A DNA stretch of 64,000 bases from Pythium myriotylum (Eukaryota > Oomycota > Peronosporomycetes > Pythiales > Pythiaceae), in the NCBI GenBank assembly GCA_023091665.1, contig JALJCQ010000003.1, positions 496,001 to 560,000 of the forward strand. The letters are read 5' to 3'. The notes below the pieces were generated by a model. The model ran no database searches. It had not been told where the DNA came from and saw only the letters and a program-made list of their open reading frames with translations. The position numbers and the translations under genes were made by a program. Of the stretch, positions 59,508 to 64,000 are shown piece after piece; positions within the stretch are counted from its first letter, which is position 1, and each line of letters starts with the position of its first letter.

Positions 59508-60866
59508 CTACGTGGCAGCGAAATACTTTGCCTTCCACTTGGAGATCGACTTTTCCTGCTTCTCGAAACTCACGTCGAAGTGGACGGTACGAGTCGAAGC
59601 CCACTCGTCGACGACGTCGCCCTTGAAGGCCGCTGTGTCTCGCGCACTCATCGACAGTGGTGAGAACTTTCCTCGCGCCTGGCTCTCGGATGTCAGCGAC
59701 GTGTCCGGGTACGTGTCCTCGTTGCTCTCGTCCGGTTTGGTCGTCGTCTGCTTCGTCTTGGCCCCGCGAGCCATCGGAGTGTCGACGTAGTCCAAGTTTG
59801 TGAACTGGGAGGTGACCGATCGGTCTGTGAGGAAGATGTCGGGCACGTCAGCGGAGGGCGAGCCGTCAGCAGCGTATGGGTTCTCCCGACTCGCGAACGT
59901 GTTGAGCCGCGACAACTCGAGCGACAGAGGATATGCCAGCTGAGGCGGTGTGGGCTGTGAGCAAGGCGTGCCGCTCCGTTGAGATAGGGATCCTGGTGTG
60001 GTCGGTAGACTCTCTCTGGCCTCAGGAATCGCCGTTGTCATTGTTCGAGGCTCTCGCACGGGGAACAGCAGGTGCATGAGCGGCCTTGGTCGAGCGCGAG
60101 GGCTGACTGCTGTCTCACTGGAGCTTTGGCTCGGCACCGACCCGATGGAGGAGACGCGTCCGTCGCGAGTGGCCAAGGACCGCAGTGACTCGATTTCGTG
60201 GCCGATGCCGTAGGAGACACCCGTGCGTACGCTCTTGACAGGCTCGTCGTCCGTCGGAGGAGGCGTTGGCGTCACACCAGACATCGCGAGACGCACTCGC
60301 TGTCGTCGTAGCCGCTGATCGACAACCATGAGCAGCCCGATCCCCAGGACAAGCACGCCGACGACTGCAAGTGATATGATGAGCCACGTGGGCAGAGGAG
60401 ACCATTCCGAGGTGGCCTTCTTAGCGACCGCCGATGACGCCGGCACGATGCTGGCCGTCGCAGGGTTGACGATCGCTGGTGTCGTTGACACCGGTGGTGA
60501 CGAGGAGCTTGTGCCGTTCCCTACGACCCATGAGTCATTCGAGCCTGATGAGCTCGAGATATCGCTGCTGTCGACAGCAACCCACGTGTAGTCGGTTGAC
60601 GAGTTGGCATCCTCACCATCCAGTGGCGTCGCAGGACACAGTGTCCACCCAGTTTGACAGCTCATGGTGTCGCTCTGTAGCTTTGCGCAGATCGTGTTAC
60701 TCAGCAACGGGTCGTGGACAAGACATCGAGGGCAGTCGTTTCTCGCGCGATCGCATGAAGATCCGTTCTTGAAGAGACAGGAGAGCGATGCGCAGATGTC
60801 GAGCGCGTCCTCGGCGAGAACGAGCGATGAGTGAACGAGGCCGAACAACAGAAGCAGTCGATTCAT
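59508..60866 (-). CDS. Unrecognised single-pass type I membrane protein with Cys-rich ectodomain
   Basis: 452 aa from MNRLLLLFGLVHSSLVLAE, a clear signal peptide (1-18). The ectodomain has about eight Cys in a short stretch (DICASLSCLF, SSCDR, DCPRCLVHD, TICAK, MSCQTGWTLC) followed by a Ser/Thr-rich stalk with potential O-glycosylation. A hydrophobic helix (WLIISLAVVGVLVLGIGLLMVV, about 165-187) precedes a basic stop-transfer (RLRRQRVR) and a long, disordered, Ser/Pro-rich cytoplasmic tail of some 250 residues. No family is recognised. The layout suggests a surface receptor or adhesion protein, but nothing more can be claimed. Confidence 0.75.
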   Translation of the reverse strand: MNRLLLLFGLVHSSLVLAEDALDICASLSCLFKNGSSCDRARNDCPRCLVHDPLLSNTICAKLQSDTMSCQTGWTLCPATPLDGEDANSSTDYTWVAVDSSDISSSSGSNDSWVVGNGTSSSSPPVSTTPAIVNPATASIVPASSAVAKKATSEWSPLPTWLIISLAVVGVLVLGIGLLMVVDQRLRRQRVRLAMSGVTPTPPPTDDEPVKSVRTGVSYGIGHEIESLRSLATRDGRVSSIGSVPSQSSSETAVSPRARPRPLMHLLFPVREPRTMTTAIPEARESLPTTPGSLSQRSGTPCSQPTPPQLAYPLSLELSRLNTFASRENPYAADGSPSADVPDIFLTDRSVTSQFTNLDYVDTPMARGAKTKQTTTKPDESNEDTYPDTSLTSESQARGKFSPLSMSARDTAAFKGDVVDEWASTRTVHFDVSFEKQEKSISKWKAKYFAAT

Positions 60867-62785
60867 TAGATAGTGGCGGAAGGGAGAGGGAAGCGAAATG
60901 AGCCGAGACGAGAGAGCGGTAGCAAGGGGGGAGTGAGCGTGTGTCACGGTGGAGGACGCTCCGCGCAATCACGCGACGGGAGGTGGTCACCAAGGTCCGC
61001 ATCATCCGCGGTCGAAGCATTATGTGCAGTTTCGAGTGTGGTTCAGAGTATGCCAGTCCACAGCACAAATAGCATTTGAGCAACAGAACTTCTGACGCGA
61101 TGGAGATTTGTTCGACGGACGACCAGATGTTGTCAAGTGAGCAGAGGTCCTCAGCGATCGTGAGCTCACGCAGTCGCCGAGGCAAGATCATCGAAACTGG
61201 GAGAGAGTACGGAGAGGAATTGCAAAGCTTTCACGAAGAGACTATTCAACAGTGGCCCAGCTACGAAAGCCTCTTCTATCGAAGACGATGTAAGTATTCA
61301 TTATTGCTCTCCCAGTGTGCCAAGCAACCGAATAACGAAGTCGTTTGCGAAGGGCAGATCACTCGCCAGCATTATACGTTTGGGTCTCGGCGGTGTGGCA
61401 GCGTTGGATCTACGAATACAAACCCAACAAGGTTCAGATTTCATCTGAACCATGTTGGGTTTGTATATGCAATTTCACGAGATCCCAGCCCCAAAGACTT
61501 GGTAATTGCCTTGTGCAGGATCGAGTCTCGTAGAAAGCTCCTGTGCCGTTGTCATCGCACCAGTTCCGAAAATCCTCACCGTGAACAAGAGATTACGGTA
61601 CTTTCAGACACATCCAGTACTCGAAATTGCTTAGCACATCACTACTGGAGATAGTTGATTGTTGAAGTGGTCACGGTCTCAGGAAACTGTACTGGTGGAG
61701 CGAGCCATCGCGTTCCACTTTGATCAGTGCTCACCACAAGGATGTCTGGAGGAACAGTGCGTCACCTAGAAGAGCATCACATCAAGCAAGATGAATGTGA
61801 CCAAGTTCACTACGGATTGTCGAAAGATGACGTATTGCACATGATTCACAAACCAGGGATGAACGAACCAGATGGCTTCAGATCCCGTGTTTGAGGTCTG
61901 GGTATGCGAAATGACAAGATCCCGTCGTCATGCCAATGATCCAGTACTGTGTCGAGGCTGCAGTTTGCGGTGGAACGTCCACCTTTACTTCACTTGCACT
62001 GGAAACACCTCCTAATATTGATGCTTCTTGTCTGTCGATGATATTATCGCTGGGACTTGGCTGTCGCGCGATGCAATCCGGCAAAAGCGTGCGGGAGCAA
62101 ACGTAAAGCGGCGTGGTGGTTACTCAAGTTCTACAACATGTGTTCAAACTTGCTGCTTCGTGTCTTGCAAGTGAAGCGATTCCGCACTCTTATGTACGGC
62201 GCACTTCAAGTTCCAACCTGTTATATTACGAGCCGCCATGATTACTGTAGAGTGATGGGTATATTCGACTTGTAGCCCTATCATCCGAGCTTTGATACTT
62301 GACTATCCGTCAAGGAAACGATGGCATACCAACAATGCCTCAGCAGTTGTACTTGTCCCACACCGGCAAACAGCAAGTACGGCGGAGCTCAGCTTCGCAT
62401 GCGGTGTCGATGCGTGCCGACTTCTGTGTTCCCGAGAATTTCTCACTCTGTTCACGCTCTTGACGAAGAGGACAGCATCTCAGTGAACATGCAGAAGAGC
62501 CAGTCTCAGTGATGGACAATGTGGCCAACTGAGGAAGAAGGATGGTCATATTGAATGTACCCATCAAAACGTTTCCCAGGTAAGGCTATCCGTGAAATAG
62601 GCTGAGATGGGGCACTTGCACGGCGACCCCCCCCCCCCCCTCCAGCATGACTATGCTATTCCGGGGGCTCTCGCCACGGCGACGTGGGTTCCAGCACACG
62701 TTGTGGTGTATTCTCTAATCTTCATGGTTGCCACTTTCAAAATCGCATCTTGACAAGCACCTTCGCAAGATCCTCTCCGTCGATC
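60867..62785. other. Long intergenic region with hairpin and C14 tract
   Basis: About 1.9 kb. It holds the palindrome at 61416-61466 and a C14 run at 62627-62640. Several frames of 60-190 codons were read; none has a convincing domain or start. Confidence 0.5.
61416..61466. repeat. Palindrome with 24-bp arms and 3-base loop
   Basis: Left arm 61416-61439 (ATACAAACCCAACAAGGTTC..), loop TTC, right arm 61443-61466; one mismatch in 24 pairs. Confidence 0.9.
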
Positions 62786-64000
62786 ATGCAGTTCTCAATC
62801 CTTCGAACCATCGCCGTTTCAGCAGTGACCATTTCGGCACCTGTCACAGCCCAGCAGATCCCACTACCTGACGGCGGCTCGATCACGGGAACACTCAAGA
62901 CCAGCACGGCAGGAACGAAAATCCAGGTCTTCCGCGGTATCCCATACGCAGAGCCACCCATTGGCGAGCGTCGGTGGAAGGTCTCGACCGTCAAGCCGCT
63001 CGCTGGTGACATCAACGCCACGGGATACGGCAACGTGTGTCTCAGCGATGGTCAGGCGAATAACTCGGAGGACTGTCTGTTTCTGAACGTCTTCACACCT
63101 GCTGGAGTCACATCTATGTCCAACCTGCCTGTGATGGTCTGGATTCACGGTGGCTCGTTCACGGCTGGCTCTGGGAACCCGTATGATGGTACAAATCTTG
63201 TTGGCGCCTCCGGGAACAAGATCGTCTACGTGTCGATCAATTACCGCCTCTCGGTTTTCGGGTTCCTCGCTGGAGATGCTCTCAAGGCCGAAGGCAATGG
63301 CGTCAATTTCGGCATCCGCGACGCAGCGACGGCGTTTGAGTGGGTGAAGCAGAACATCGTCCACTTCGGAGGGAACCCGAAGGATGTTACGGCTTTTGGT
63401 GAAAGCGCCGGTGCCAAGTCAGTGACCGCGCTACTCTTATCTGGTGATGGGAATCAGCAGTTTTTCCAAAAGGCGATCGCTGAGAGCGGCAGCTACACGT
63501 CAGCTCACAACATGCCTAATAGTACTGTGCAAAACGCAGCCTTCGACCAGATAGCCACTCAAGTTGGCTGCAGCAGCGCCAACGACCTCGCTTCTCGGTT
63601 AAAATGCCTGCGCTCGGCCAACTCCAATTCGAGCTGGTCGGTCGGAGGGTCTCTTTCTCCCTGGCAACCGGTGGTGGACAGGGTGTTTCTACTTGATTCG
63701 CCCATCCATCGCGTGCTTGATGGTAAGATGAGCCCCGTACCAACCATCTTTGGTTCCAATACGAACGAAGGCTTCAGCTTTGTGCCGGCCATCACATCGG
63801 ACGACGCGCTCGACTCGTACTTGAAGAACGAGTTCCCTTTATTGAATGACGACGATGTGGAACAGATTGTCAAGCTGTACCCAGCCGCGAGCTTCCCGTC
63901 CCCGCGGCATCGTGCCGCAGAGATCTACGGTGACTACAATTATGTATGCCCGAGCGAGCTTGCATCGCTTGTGCAGGCACAGGATGGCCGCAAGACCTTC
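62786..64000 (+). CDS. Secreted type-B carboxylesterase, 3'-truncated by the window edge
   Basis: 405 codons are visible and the frame is open to the last base. Signal peptide MQFSILRTIAVSAVTISAPVTA. Alpha/beta-hydrolase features of the carboxylesterase/lipase type-B family: FRGIPYAEPPIGERRW, the signature SEDCLFLNVF, oxyanion-hole HGGSF, nucleophile S207 in GESAGA, and E328 in SNTNEGFSF; the catalytic His lies beyond the window. NFGIRDAATAFEWVKQNI has Ala where the family usually has Gln after Asp. It hydrolyses ester bonds; the substrate is unknown, and a secreted enzyme of a filamentous organism may act on host or substrate esters. Confidence 0.92.
   Translation, partial: MQFSILRTIAVSAVTISAPVTAQQIPLPDGGSITGTLKTSTAGTKIQVFRGIPYAEPPIGERRWKVSTVKPLAGDINATGYGNVCLSDGQANNSEDCLFLNVFTPAGVTSMSNLPVMVWIHGGSFTAGSGNPYDGTNLVGASGNKIVYVSINYRLSVFGFLAGDALKAEGNGVNFGIRDAATAFEWVKQNIVHFGGNPKDVTAFGESAGAKSVTALLLSGDGNQQFFQKAIAESGSYTSAHNMPNSTVQNAAFDQIATQVGCSSANDLASRLKCLRSANSNSSWSVGGSLSPWQPVVDRVFLLDSPIHRVLDGKMSPVPTIFGSNTNEGFSFVPAITSDDALDSYLKNEFPLLNDDDVEQIVKLYPAASFPSPRHRAAEIYGDYNYVCPSELASLVQAQDGRKTF

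Noticed and set aside
61076..61654. 192-codon frame in the last intergenic region
   Set aside because: It runs straight through the palindrome at 61416-61466 and has no domain; a real gene there is unlikely.
1..64000. RXLR or Crinkler effector genes
   Set aside because: I looked for a signal peptide followed by RXLR/EER or LFLAK in the open frames and saw none.

Overview
The window looks like nuclear DNA of an oomycete, most likely Phytophthora or a related genus. The signs are intron-poor genes with GT-AG introns of 44-79 bp, proteins built from C-x4-C...HGGG zinc repeats, a secreted alpha-carbonic anhydrase family with oomycete-type initiator sites (GCTCATTCT.., TCATTYY..) just upstream of the start codons, MLO-like seven-helix proteins in a non-plant, and bacterial-type mitochondrial proteins (AspRS, EttA-like ABC-F). 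Species cannot be assigned by eye.

Layout. 0-0.6 kb: the 3' part of an alpha-carbonic anhydrase (CA) gene. 1.7-3.8 kb: an MLO-like membrane protein with a His-rich loop. 4.7-14.7 kb: a compact minus-strand block with a giant USP9X-like deubiquitinase, an HDHD3-like HAD protein and a UDP-glucose dehydrogenase whose catalytic Cys position encodes Ser. 14.9-32.5 kb: a tandem array of eight more CA genes (seven minus, one plus). They are separated by about 1-3 kb of gene-poor DNA that holds a degenerate inverted-repeat transposon (17.8-19.4 kb), homopolymer tracts and, at 27.96-28.50 kb, a striking run of five long palindromes.

35-37.4 kb: two convergent genes for HGGG zinc-repeat proteins; a third, with seven tandem repeats, lies at 49.2-50.4 kb. 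38.7-40.9 kb: mitochondrial-type aspartyl-tRNA synthetase (three exons), followed at 41.3-41.6 kb by a broken copy of its C-terminus. 41.8-47.9 kb: a tightly packed group with WDR4/Trm82 (tRNA m7G methyltransferase subunit), a possible TEDC1-like protein, CCDC43 and a second MLO-like protein. 52-58.7 kb: a Gfo/Idh/MocA dehydrogenase, then two oppositely oriented, nearly identical coproporphyrinogen oxidase genes on either side of an EttA-like ABC-F gene. 58.9-60.9 kb: a tail-anchored RING protein and an unrecognised single-pass membrane protein, convergent with a 25-bp gap. 62.8 kb to the end: a secreted type-B carboxylesterase cut by the window edge.

Themes: secreted enzymes (CAs, carboxylesterase), nucleotide-sugar supply (UGDH), mitochondrial translation and haem synthesis (AspRS, ABC-F, CPOX), and repeated local duplication followed by sequence exchange (CA array, CPOX pair, AspRS fragment). 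Coordinates of spliced genes cover all exons; exon limits are in the evidence and rest on reading-frame closure and splice signals, not transcripts.
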